A stretch of DNA of 55,951 nucleotides from Clostridia bacterium (lineage in GTDB: Bacteria; Bacillota; Clostridia; Peptostreptococcales; Acidaminobacteraceae), in NCBI GenBank assembly GCA_014859095.1, contig JACUUV010000016.1, positions 1-55,951 on the forward strand. The letters are read 5' to 3'. Shown here piece after piece: positions 35,301 to 42,451 of the stretch; positions within the stretch are counted from its first letter, which is position 1, and each line of letters begins with the position of its first letter. Under the pieces are notes generated by a model. The model did no database searches. It saw nothing but the letters and a program-made list of their open reading frames with translations, and was not told the DNA's origin. Both the position numbers and the translations under genes were made by a program.

Positions 35301-38026
35301 ACTGGCGACTCAAGAATCTTAGAGTAGACTTGGTGATAGTGGTCAAAGAAGAGAACAGTTATTTCAATCCACTGGCGACATTGGTCAACGAAATTGTTTT
35401 CTCAGGACATACCATAGACGGCATCCGTTTGATCAATGATATTTTTGTGCTCAATGAAAAGAATCTGGAGACGAATGATTTCTATCTGCTTACGGCAGTT
35501 TCTAGTTTGATTTTTAAAGGAAATGGCATGAGCATGTCTGAACAATGGACAACTGAAGAGCCCGTGAATATGGCTACTTTGCGTTCTAAAGTGTTTCAGA
35601 GGAGAATGGATGAACCAGCATACATCAGAAAAGCAGTGGTCTCAGACAACGGTATTGGTGGTTTCAGTGACGAAGGCGACGCCTATCTGATTCAACTGGA
35701 AAATGAGCAAGTTACCCCTGCACCGTGGACAAATGTAATCGCCAATCCGACTTTTGGTTTTATCGTCACAGAATCAGGAGGCGGTTTTACCTGGTCTGGC
35801 AACAGTCGTGAAAACAAGCTGACACCTTGGTCAAATGACCCTGTCAGTGATGTTCCTGGAGAAGTGTTCTACCTCAGCGATGCCTCTCTAGAAGTGTGGT
35901 CCATGACTCCGCTACCTGTTAGAGAAACTAGTCCATACACTATTGAACATGGATTCGGATACACGTCATTTGGGCACGTGAGTCATGGTCTTTCACAAAA
36001 GATGACACAATTTGTACCTGTTAAGGGCAATGTGAAAATCAGCTTGATTTCAATTGAAAATCTAACCCCGGAACCAAAGGCAATCACACTCACGCATTAT
36101 GTGAAACCTGTGATGGGGGTACAGCCTGCGGACACCGGGATGCACATTAGAACCTCACGGGGGGAAAATGGAGTATTGTTGATTGAAAATCCATTCAATC
36201 AGACTTATGCTGGTGAGGTCATGTATATGAACACCTCAATAGCTGAGAAAACCGTAACAGGAAGTCAGACGGATTTCTTTGGCACATCTGATATCAGGTG
36301 TCCTGAAGCGCTAAAAAATACGAGCTTATCAGGCACTGTAGGAATCGGTTATGTCCCATGCGCAGCGATGCAAATTGAAAAGACAATCCAGCCTGGCGAA
36401 ACCGCTGTACTTACATTTGTGATCGGGACAGCAAGTAATATTGCGGATGCCACTAACGACAGTTTGGCATTTGCGGATGTCGAATCTGCAAAAAATGAAT
36501 TGGATGAAGTGAAATCCTTCTGGAACAATAAACTGAATAGAGTTCAAATCAGAACACCGAATAGAGCTTTTGACATAATGATGAATGGCTGGTTGATGTA
36601 CCAAGTCATCTCGTGTAGACTCTGGGCGAGATCCGCATTTTATCAGTCGGGTGGAGCATTCGGATTTAGAGATCAACTTCAGGACAGTCTTTCGATTATG
36701 AACATTTGGCCTGAACTTGCCAGAGAACAAATTGCAAAACATGCCGCACATCAATTTGTCGAAGGCGATGTGCTCCACTGGTGGCACGAACCTGAGCTTA
36801 AAGGAACACGTACTCGGATCTCAGATGATTATTTGTGGCTGCCATTTGTAACCGCAACCTACATCGAACGCACCCAGGACGAAGGTTTTCTCGACCTTGT
36901 AGCCCCGTTTCTGGTAGCGGAAAGCCTAGAACCACATGAGGACGAACGCTATTGTTCACCAAGAATTTCCGAAGAGTCCGGTTCGATTTATGAACATTGT
37001 TTAAGAGCAATCCATAATGGACTCAAATTTGGTGAGCGAGGTCTACCGCTTATGGGAAGTGGTGACTGGAACGACGGCATGAACCGAGTTGGTGTGGATG
37101 GTAAAGGGGAAAGTGTTTGGCTCGGTTGGTTCTTATACACGACTCTTCAAAAGTTCATTCCGATATGTGCCGCCAGGCAAGATGATGAACGGGTGACACA
37201 ATTTATGAATGTTTCGAAAAAATTGCTTGAATCCATTGAACAAAATGGTTGGGATGGCAACTGGTATAGAAGAGCATACTTTGATAATGGAGAACCACTT
37301 GGAGCGTCACAAAACCATGAATGCCGAATTGATTCACTCGCTCAGTCTTGGGCAGTGATTTCAAAGGCTGCACATCCGGATCGTGTCAACATGGCTATGA
37401 ACGCACTTGAAGACCACCTCGTCGACCAGGAACATGGGCTCATCAAACTGTTGACACCACCTTTTATGGATGGTCAATTGGAGCCTGGTTACATCAAAGG
37501 TTACGTTCCAGGTGTAAGAGAAAATGGCGGTCAATACACCCATGCGGCAGCTTGGGTGATTGAGGCATATTCTATGATGGGTGATGGAGATAAGGCGATG
37601 TCGATGTTCGATCTGGTCAATCCGATCAATCATTCCAGAACCCCTACTGAACGTGCCATCTATAAAGTTGAGCCTTACGTGATGGCTGCTGACGTCTACA
37701 GTGCGTATCCACATGAAGGACGCGGTGGATGGACATGGTACACCGGTTCGGCAAATTGGATGTATGAAGTGGGACTCAATGACCTGCTTGGCGTGACCCG
37801 AGTGGGAGACAGCTTGAAGATCAATCCTTGCATCCCTAGATTCTGGCAGGAGTACTCAGTAAAGTATTGTTTCAAAGATACGGTATATAGCATAAATATC
37901 AGTACACCGCACAACATCAGTACTGGAAAAACCAAAATCTCACTGGACGGCCTTCCGCTTGAATCGATGTTCGTTCCATTGGTCAATGATGCTGCTGAAC
38001 ATCTCGTCAACATTGATCTGATATAA
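29345..38026 (+). CDS. ndvB: Cyclic beta-1,2-glucan synthase-like giant protein (GT84-GH94)
   Basis: 2893 aa from TTG 29345 (GGAGGAG 7 nt upstream; GTG 29330 is the only longer option). Order: one N-terminal membrane helix; a helical domain; a helix pair around 435-500; a GT-A-like domain with LDSDTQLP (650-657) and RHRWIRGDWQ-type end (R799); more membrane helices (850-1010); a glucoamylase-like domain (RSMTVVDRFKGLISWSGTMFEYLMP, AHHQGMS); two carbohydrate-binding blocks; and a C-terminal GH94 phosphorylase with GFRDQLQDS and GSGDWNDG (2572-2579) holding the family's acid Asp. This is the NdvB/ChvB plan: initiation/elongation by GT84, chain-length control by GH94. Product identity is inferred. 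Confidence 0.9.
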   Translation: MNNSFMIDIILGILVLVAAAAMIFSFRKRKSINIRNASLTVEELESHARRMAIDHSVSLKKSLHNWPIKRLNENYAMILNLYKELNKDTLLKKSVPPSAEWLLDNFYVIEEQVKMMRKDLNKKSYRELPVLRKGHLKGYSRVLAIAIEFVSQVDGQVEESTLIRYLDAYQSHSILFDREIRMIPTMLRLALIENMRGVCETLTDTHNAWNQADDLIETWMEDENTSVDKMIKNIEDTMGNQYDSNASFIEHLFFRLRRSGKSYSGILKYMDTNLEKVGTSIEQIAQKEHNTQAVNTVSMGNCVMALKYVSSMDWLDLFEKTSFVEAILRKDPSGIYEKMDVESRGHYLRSTETLAKVHGVSERHIAREVLKLANEAFENTKNLKESDPLQQRKIHVGYYLVDKGKKTLEDIQDDKLSFVRSMVASVKRHPLRVYLGAISVATMMVVAGSLIYGKSQSLSQNVMLTVLTGLVVFIPASEISITLVNWVVGKIVSPSVFPRLKFKDGIPSEYKTMVVVPTLLSDVHRADDLLENLESNYLSNRVGNLYFALIGAYSDSEGPNTKVDEEILRYTSEGIKALNETYAKGQEDVFYFYHRMSQFNETDNQWTGWERKRGALMEFNELLLGSEETSFRHYSENAMPSGTIKYIITLDSDTQLPIGMAIKMVGTMAHPLNTPIINTERGVVVDGYGLIQPRVSFDVESANKSLFSKIFTGQEGVDPYASAISDVYQDIFGEGIFTGKGIYDLSVFHQVLKNAVPDRTVLSHDLLEGSYVRAALVSDLELIDAYPTKYNSYIARLHRWIRGDWQLIPWLKRSIFNRNGQKITNPLSAISKWKIADNLRRSLVAPSVMVLLISGVGFLPGKSLVWVLLGILPLCASLLLQATSSVFRKTDWIKRHMSGFFGLKASLFQFILGMMFLPYQSFRILNAICVSLYRVLISKKNMLEWVTSDDSDKNQKNSLGAYLKAMWSGALMGVPMIILGLFHKPQEWLMGLIFFALWAISPFVAYYVSLDEVENKEFLESDEEMLLRQFARKTWHYFDTFANEENNFLAPDNFQEDPNRGVASRTSPTNIGLGLLATLSARDMGFIGNTKMLDTLSETVKTIETLPKWYGHLFNWYDTKTLAPLLPRYISTVDSGNLIGYIITLIEGLKSNLSEPMIKRANVEGVLDTLKCGMGDLNGPEQVFKDLLGNGEVNLISWTKALSDYLEKTMNMTDERNIWYRKTLSMVKMYAQEVDMMMPYISMVKDRPVDLNFDDVMSILNEIPTPYRLENYNQSILMALDNLRNTTEEDPLTAHEEWIATFETKVMESSAFAEKYLDETKQLMERLEWISDNTKFNVLYSEKRHLFSIGFNLEDNRLTNSFYDLLASESRQASYIAIARGEVPSKHWYMLGRSMTVVDRFKGLISWSGTMFEYLMPLLIIKTYKNTLLDETYSFVIKSQMKYAKQRKMPWGTSESVYNLLDSNLDYQYKAIGVPWLGLKRGLGEDAVAAPYATFLALMVAPRKAFDNIMLLKNEGLEGAYGFFDAADYTPERLGNTETKKVLKSYMAHHQGMSLLAINNYMNHNVMQERFFKNPAMSAAKLLLQERVPLNVIFTKENKEKIMPFKEYVIKDQGSYRRFTEPNSVLPKAHILSNGNYTVLVTDKGNGYSRTKSDAVTRWREDASYGMFFYIKNVETGTKWSSTYAPLGIKPDFYEVVFTPDKALYKRKDGLIETSTEIIVASGDNVEIRRIKLKNSGKSEVQLELTSYYELVLAPHKSDLAHPTFSNLFVETEFDAKYNALIANRRPRDSKEKGLWVAQMPVVEASSAESIRYETDRMLFLGRGRTVANPVMVERDKQMANTTGTVLDPIMSIQMRVRIRAEQSTRISFVTMVADSKEELYVLLEKYSNIETCDASFWLAVSRSQVETRYLNIKAAEMELYQNMISDIVFLSPIRKNYASSIALNKKGQSSLWPYGISGDYPIILIVIDKAESVDVLNEALKAHEYWRLKNLRVDLVIVVKEENSYFNPLATLVNEIVFSGHTIDGIRLINDIFVLNEKNLETNDFYLLTAVSSLIFKGNGMSMSEQWTTEEPVNMATLRSKVFQRRMDEPAYIRKAVVSDNGIGGFSDEGDAYLIQLENEQVTPAPWTNVIANPTFGFIVTESGGGFTWSGNSRENKLTPWSNDPVSDVPGEVFYLSDASLEVWSMTPLPVRETSPYTIEHGFGYTSFGHVSHGLSQKMTQFVPVKGNVKISLISIENLTPEPKAITLTHYVKPVMGVQPADTGMHIRTSRGENGVLLIENPFNQTYAGEVMYMNTSIAEKTVTGSQTDFFGTSDIRCPEALKNTSLSGTVGIGYVPCAAMQIEKTIQPGETAVLTFVIGTASNIADATNDSLAFADVESAKNELDEVKSFWNNKLNRVQIRTPNRAFDIMMNGWLMYQVISCRLWARSAFYQSGGAFGFRDQLQDSLSIMNIWPELAREQIAKHAAHQFVEGDVLHWWHEPELKGTRTRISDDYLWLPFVTATYIERTQDEGFLDLVAPFLVAESLEPHEDERYCSPRISEESGSIYEHCLRAIHNGLKFGERGLPLMGSGDWNDGMNRVGVDGKGESVWLGWFLYTTLQKFIPICAARQDDERVTQFMNVSKKLLESIEQNGWDGNWYRRAYFDNGEPLGASQNHECRIDSLAQSWAVISKAAHPDRVNMAMNALEDHLVDQEHGLIKLLTPPFMDGQLEPGYIKGYVPGVRENGGQYTHAAAWVIEAYSMMGDGDKAMSMFDLVNPINHSRTPTERAIYKVEPYVMAADVYSAYPHEGRGGWTWYTGSANWMYEVGLNDLLGVTRVGDSLKINPCIPRFWQEYSVKYCFKDTVYSINISTPHNISTGKTKISLDGLPLESMFVPLVNDAAEHLVNIDLI

Positions 38027-38033
38027 AAAAGAG

Positions 38034-38077
38034 GCGTGCCTTAAAATGGAGAAAAATCATTTTGAGGCACGCTTTTA
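38034..38077 (+). terminator. Terminator after the glucan synthase gene
   Basis: GCGTGCCTTAAAATG pairs with CATTTTGAGGCACGC, with one mismatch, then TTTT. Confidence 0.85.
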
Positions 38078-38126
38078 TGGTTGCAAAACCATTAGATTTA
38101 TGGCATAATAAAAAAGCAGTTGATAT

Positions 38127-38201
38127 GCGAGATTAACTCAGTGGTAGAGTGTTTCCTTGACGTGGAAAAAGCCATGGGTTCGACCCCCTTATCTCGCACC
38201 A
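38127..38201 (+). tRNA. tRNA-Val (anticodon GAC)
   Basis: 75 nt folds as a full cloverleaf: acceptor GCGAGAT/ATCTCGC, D stem ACTC/GAGT, anticodon stem TTTCC/GGAAA with loop TTGACGT (anticodon GAC), variable AAGCC, T loop TTCGACC, discriminator A73 and encoded CCA. The T stem has one T-T mismatch (ATGGG/CCCTT), and position 10-25 is A-T rather than G-C. A terminator follows. Confidence 0.88.
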
Positions 38202-38203
38202 GT

Positions 38204-38237
38204 AAAACCGAAGCGCGAAATGTGCTTTGGTTTTTTA
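38204..38237 (+). terminator. Terminator after tRNA-Val
   Basis: AAAACC-GAAGC pairs imperfectly with GCTTT-GGTTTT, followed by a T-run. Confidence 0.7.
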
Positions 38238-38310
38238 TTTTTTGCTTGATTTGGTCTGAATTGGTGTAATAATAGTAATGAAGGCACTTAGTTGAATTGA
38301 GGGAGGCATT

Positions 38311-39465
38311 ATGCAGCGAGAAGATTATCAGAAATACATTCCATTTGGAGACCTGGGGTTGATTGTCATGGAAAACTCGGCCGAATTGGGTCAGAAAATC
38401 GATGACCACCTGATTCAAATGCGTAAGATGAGTTTTAAAGATGATAATATGGTTCCCGAAACTTACCTGATCAATAAGAGGGAAATCCGTTTCGCCAATG
38501 GTGAAGGGAAAGTGTTTCTGGAGGAGACTGTCCGAGGCAAGGACGTCTATATTTTGACAGACATCGGTAATTACAATATGACTTACTCTTTATATGGCTA
38601 CGAGAACAGGAAAAGTCCCGACGATCATATACAGGATTTAAAACGTGTGCTATCTGCTATGGCCGGAAAAGCGAGAAGGATAACAGTTCTTATGCCACTT
38701 CTTTATGCTTCGAGACAACATAGCCGAAAAGGCAGGGAGTCGCTGGATTGTGCGATGGCCCTTCAGGAACTTGAGACTCTCGGAGTCAACGATATATTGA
38801 CTTTTGATGCGCATGACCCGACCATACAAAACGCAATACCGTTGATTTCTTTTGAGAATCTGTATCCCACCTTTGACATTGTGAAGATGTTCCTTGAAGA
38901 TGAACATGATATCTCCAGTGATGTTGAAAATATGCTGATCATTAGTCCAGATACCGGTGCGATGGATCGTGCCATATTTTATTCAGGTGTGCTCAGTTAT
39001 GATATTGGTTTATTCTACAAAAGGCGTGACCATTCCAAAGTGGTGAAAGGGAAAAACCCGATTGTACAACATGAGTACATCGGGCGAAATGTCGAAGGAT
39101 CCAATATTCTAATTGTAGATGATATGATTGCTTCAGGAGAATCTGTTTTTGACATCGCATTAGAACTCAGAAGAAGAATGGCCGGCAAGATATTTGTGGC
39201 CACCACATTCGCACTTTTCACTGAAGGCATAGAAAAATTCAATAAATTCTATGAAGACGGAATCATAGAGCGTGTCTATACGACAAATTTGTCCTATTTG
39301 CCGGAAAATGTCAAGAAGCAGCCTTGGCTACGTGAAGTGGATATGTCTTATTATATCTCCAGAATCATCAATAGGTTGAATTATGACGTTTCAATAAGTG
39401 ATCTATTGGATGCCAGGAAAGGTATTCGCGATTTGATCAATTTGAAAACCAAGTCTTTAAAATAG
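38311..39465 (+). CDS. prs: Divergent ribose-phosphate pyrophosphokinase (PRPP synthetase)
   Basis: 384 aa, longer than the usual 315. GAGGGAGG precedes the ATG. Family features: REIRFANGEGKVFLEETVRGKDVYILTD (substrate region), LMPLLYASRQHSRKGRESLDCAMALQEL (ATP flexible loop), FDAHDP, ISPDTGAMDRA, and the PRPP loop ILIVDDMIASGESV. A 35-residue N-terminal extension and C-terminal tail are extra. Makes PRPP for nucleotide, His and Trp synthesis. It may be a second copy beside the standard prs elsewhere. Its last 9 bp overlap the convergent phosphatase gene. Confidence 0.88.
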   Translation: MQREDYQKYIPFGDLGLIVMENSAELGQKIDDHLIQMRKMSFKDDNMVPETYLINKREIRFANGEGKVFLEETVRGKDVYILTDIGNYNMTYSLYGYENRKSPDDHIQDLKRVLSAMAGKARRITVLMPLLYASRQHSRKGRESLDCAMALQELETLGVNDILTFDAHDPTIQNAIPLISFENLYPTFDIVKMFLEDEHDISSDVENMLIISPDTGAMDRAIFYSGVLSYDIGLFYKRRDHSKVVKGKNPIVQHEYIGRNVEGSNILIVDDMIASGESVFDIALELRRRMAGKIFVATTFALFTEGIEKFNKFYEDGIIERVYTTNLSYLPENVKKQPWLREVDMSYYISRIINRLNYDVSISDLLDARKGIRDLINLKTKSLK

Positions 39466-40899
39466 TATTTGGCAGAGTGTCACATCATCTTTGATGTCTT
39501 GCTCGATTCCAAATGTTGTAAGCAGGGTGCCAAACAGTTTTTCGGACGATTTTGTGCGAATCAGTGCGTCAATCCTATTGAGTGCGTCTTCATATTCGAT
39601 GCCATTGTTTTCATAGAGACCATCCGTGAAGCAAAAGAGGTTCTTGATTTCAGAGAGCGTCACTTCGGTTGTGGCATATTTACTTTCCAGGACGCCCATG
39701 ATCATATTGTTGGAGCGAAGATGGATCGGATTTTCATTTTTGTCGAGCAATAGCATGTCCAGGTGACCCGCATTGATTATTTTGAGTAGATTTTCAGAAA
39801 AATTGATTTCCATGAATATTCCGGTGACGTACTTGTTTCTGTCCTGATGCTCCAAATTGAATGTGCAGAGTAGATTGTTTATGGCTTCCACAGATTCACT
39901 TAGGGGTTTGAAAACAACGTAGTCCTCGAACATCTGAGTCACAGTGAGTGCGATGAGCGCCGAGGATATCCCGTGTCCCATAACGTCAACCAAAGCAAAA
40001 TGATAACGATCGGTGTCGGTTCGTCCAAAACAGATGAAATCGCCACCGATTTCATTATAATGCAGTATATTGTAATAAAATTTGACCCGCTCGTCCGCAT
40101 AAGCGCTTGGGAGCAACGCATCAATCACTTTTCTTGCGAGTTTCACTTCTTTGGAAAGCTCATCCAAAAGGAGTCGTTCCCGGGTGATGTTCTTTCCGAT
40201 TTTCAGAAACTTCTCAATCTCACCATGACTGTTTTTCAGTGGTGTGATGGTAGCTTCCTCATAGAAGCGTTCCTGGTTTTTGGATTTGTTGACGAATATG
40301 CCTTCCCAGACCTGATCTGATTTTATGGTTGCCCAAAGGTTGTCATAAAAGGCGTCATCGTGGAAACCACTTCTGATGACATTGGGTGTTTTTTGCATGA
40401 ATTCGTCGGTTGAATAACCGGAAGTCATTTCAAAGTAAGGATTTGCAAACTCTATGTTCCCTTTCTTGTCGGTGATGACTATGGAATTTTGGGCACTGTG
40501 AATGATGTTGTCGAGAATTGTATTCTCATTTTCGAGTTGCTTTTTGTTCATGTAATTCGCGATCAGTGCATCAAGTTCGATACTCAAATACCCTTTCTTC
40601 AACCAAAGTGAAAAGCCATGGTTGTAGAGCGTACTTAAAAAATAGGGGTCATCCGGACAGTTGAGAACAATGACCTCACCATAACGTCTGCGGACTTTGG
40701 AAAGAAACGTTTCGTCGGCGGTGAGCAAGCCTGCATCAACGATGAGCAAATCATAGATGTGGTCCGGAAGATCCCATGTTTTCAGGACTCGGGTGATCGG
40801 TTCGAATGCTTTGGTGTACTTTTCTATCAAATCGAGAACGAAAGCAAATTGATTTTTATCAGTATGGACATCGATATATATTGTAAATCGCTTAAACAC
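39457..40899 (-). CDS. PAS-domain SpoIIE-type (PP2C) serine phosphatase
   Basis: 480 aa, soluble. Residues 1-115 look like a receiver-like fold without a clear phosphoacceptor set; 120-245 form a PAS domain with PAC tail (NSIVITDKKGNIEFANPYFEMTSGYS, GEIEKFLKIGKNIT); 275-480 form the PP2C/SpoIIE domain with metal Asp in GGDFICF and LVDVMGHGISSALIA, FCFTDGLYE and KDDVTLCQI. Such proteins dephosphorylate anti-sigma-factor antagonists. No partner STAS or kinase gene is in the window. Second gene of a minus-strand pair with the flavin reductase. Confidence 0.88.
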   Translation of the reverse strand: MFKRFTIYIDVHTDKNQFAFVLDLIEKYTKAFEPITRVLKTWDLPDHIYDLLIVDAGLLTADETFLSKVRRRYGEVIVLNCPDDPYFLSTLYNHGFSLWLKKGYLSIELDALIANYMNKKQLENENTILDNIIHSAQNSIVITDKKGNIEFANPYFEMTSGYSTDEFMQKTPNVIRSGFHDDAFYDNLWATIKSDQVWEGIFVNKSKNQERFYEEATITPLKNSHGEIEKFLKIGKNITRERLLLDELSKEVKLARKVIDALLPSAYADERVKFYYNILHYNEIGGDFICFGRTDTDRYHFALVDVMGHGISSALIALTVTQMFEDYVVFKPLSESVEAINNLLCTFNLEHQDRNKYVTGIFMEINFSENLLKIINAGHLDMLLLDKNENPIHLRSNNMIMGVLESKYATTEVTLSEIKNLFCFTDGLYENNGIEYEDALNRIDALIRTKSSEKLFGTLLTTFGIEQDIKDDVTLCQILF

Positions 40900-40911
40900 A
40901 ACAACCTCCGA

Positions 40912-41490
40912 TTATTTATGTTTTTTCTTTGTTTTCTTCTTGATGGAATACCCAAATGTTCCAAGCACTTCACTGAGCGAATAATAACTCCCGTGGGAGT
41001 ATGCGATGAGTTCTGCTTTGTCCAGTCTGAATTTTCCGGTATGGTCAAGCAGAGATTCCTCAATGGTGATCCCAAGGACTTTTGCCAGAAACATGTCGTG
41101 CGAACCGAGTTTTATGATTTCAGTGACTTCACACTCCATGGTCAGCGGAGATTCTTTCACAATGGGCGCATCGATGAGTTGTCCTTTGATTGGAGTCAGT
41201 CCGGTTGCTTTGAACTTGTCCACGTCACGTCCTGATTTGACTCCACAATAATCTGTTGCCCTCACCATTTTTTTCGTGGTCAGATTGATGGCGAACACTT
41301 TGCTGTCCTTGATCAGATCATAGGAATGTCTTTCCGGACGGATGGATATATAAGCCATGGCCGGGTTTGTACATATGGTTCCGGTCCAAGCGATTGTTAT
41401 GAGATTGGGATGATCCATGGTGCCACAGCTTACCAGAACTGCGGGGGCAGGGTAAACCATAGTGCCTGATTTCCAAAGTGCTTTTGACAT
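40912..41490 (-). CDS. Flavin reductase / flavoredoxin family protein
   Basis: 192 aa; AAAGGAGG precedes the ATG. FMN-binding split-barrel pattern: PAPAVLVSCGTMDHPNLITIAWTGTICTNPAMAYISIRPERHSYDLI, FAINLTT, DYCGVKSGRDVDKF, and DMFLAKVLGI. These FMN proteins carry electrons in anaerobes or reduce flavins. Ends with a very basic tail (KKKTKKKHK). Twelve bp upstream of the PAS-phosphatase gene and likely cotranscribed. Confidence 0.87.
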   Translation of the reverse strand: MSKALWKSGTMVYPAPAVLVSCGTMDHPNLITIAWTGTICTNPAMAYISIRPERHSYDLIKDSKVFAINLTTKKMVRATDYCGVKSGRDVDKFKATGLTPIKGQLIDAPIVKESPLTMECEVTEIIKLGSHDMFLAKVLGITIEESLLDHTGKFRLDKAELIAYSHGSYYSLSEVLGTFGYSIKKKTKKKHK

Positions 41491-41633
41491 AATGCCTCCT
41501 TTTCAGTTTAAATAATTATATCATATTCGAATCGTCTATAGAAAAATTATACCTATAGAAAATTCCTATAACGGATAATAATGCAATCAATTGGGTAAAA
41601 GAATAAATAACAAAAAAATGGGGGAGGTACATT

Positions 41634-42140
41634 ATGAAAATTGCTATTCAAACGGGGTTGAAATCGTTGGAAGAATTATTGAAAATCAAAGGATATGATG
41701 TCGTACCTTTCAGAGAAAGCGGACTGGGGGTCAAGATTTCCATTGTAACCGATATTGATGAAGCATACGAAGAAATCGATCCGGTGACATTTTATGGACC
41801 GGAAGGGGACGAAGTGGTAATACTCAACGCGACTCAACTTTCTGAAGAAGACGTACTTCGTTATGTTGAGAAATATGCGACCAAACCGCAGACTGTGGCA
41901 CTTCAGAATGGATTGGAAGACATTAAGGAAAAGCTCGCTGCAAAAGGATATGATGTGGTAGCCTATGGTGACGATGCAAAAGATGTCAGAGTGACAGTGA
42001 TCAACAGTGTCATCGGCGCATATGAAGAGCTCGATCCCGTATCTTTCTTTGGTGAAGGAGATAATGAAATGGTTGTCCTCGATGCTTCAAAACTCACTGA
42101 GGAACAGATCATGATGTATGTGGAAAAATACACGGTATAA
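41634..42140 (+). CDS. Internally duplicated UPF0180/YkuS-like protein
   Basis: 168 aa; GGGGGAGG precedes the ATG. Two aligned repeats of about 82 residues: 1-82 (GLKSLEELLKIKGYDVVPF...EIDPVTFYG...VVILNATQLSEEDVLRYVEKY) and 86-168 (GLEDIKEKLAAKGYDVVAY...ELDPVSFFG...MVVLDASKLTEEQIMMYVEKY). Each unit resembles the small YkuS/UPF0180 family by its G-L-x-x-(I/L)-x-x-x-L-x-x-KGY-V start and (I/L)(N/D)A(S/T) middle. Function unknown. Soluble and acidic, single-gene unit. Confidence 0.7.
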   Translation: MKIAIQTGLKSLEELLKIKGYDVVPFRESGLGVKISIVTDIDEAYEEIDPVTFYGPEGDEVVILNATQLSEEDVLRYVEKYATKPQTVALQNGLEDIKEKLAAKGYDVVAYGDDAKDVRVTVINSVIGAYEELDPVSFFGEGDNEMVVLDASKLTEEQIMMYVEKYTV

Positions 42141-42146
42141 TAACTG

Positions 42147-42175
42147 TTGAAAAAATCATCACACTATATTATAAT
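42147..42175 (+). promoter_or_regulatory. Sigma-A promoter of leuS
   Basis: TTGAAA (42147-42152), 17-nt spacer, TATAAT (42170-42175); start near 42182, right before T-box stem I. Confidence 0.85.
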
Positions 42176-42181
42176 ACTAGC

Positions 42182-42421
42182 AATAAGGCATAAACAAACA
42201 GCCCTGATAGGAAGTAGTAGGATCAAACCTTGCATAGAGAGCCACTGGTCGGTGAAAAGTGGTGAAGGTGTCATCTGAACTCGTCTTGGAGCTGCCAGTG
42301 TGAACTCAAGTAGCATTGGCCGGATAGCACCGTTATTGCTTTGAGTGGATTGTACCCAGGTACAGTCAAATAGAGTGGTATCGCGGGTTCTTCGTCTCTA
42401 ACGAAGGACCCTTATTTTTTT
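42182..42421 (+). promoter_or_regulatory. T-box leader of leuS (Leu specifier CTC)
   Basis: Stem I shows AGTAGTA, AGAGAG, the distal hairpin CCACT/AGTGG, and on the 3' side GAA-CTC-G, placing specifier CTC (Leu) at 42280-42282. Flanking helices GGAT/ATCT and AGGA/TCTT with a kink-turn (CAGC/GCTG) support this. The T-box GAGTGGTATCGCGGGT is at 42373-42388. Terminator: GGGTTCTTCGT/ACGAAGGACCC plus T-run (42385-42421). Specifier agrees with the downstream gene. Confidence 0.95.
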
Positions 42422-42451
42422 GTTTTAATGCCATCAATCGAGGAGGAAAAC

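Noticed and set aside
38127-38201. tRNA-Asp
   Set aside because: The loop TTGACGT places GAC, not GTC, at positions 34-36; identity is Val.
39973-40320. Plus-strand open frame inside the PAS-phosphatase gene
   Set aside because: It mirrors a well-supported minus-strand gene and has no ribosome site or domain.
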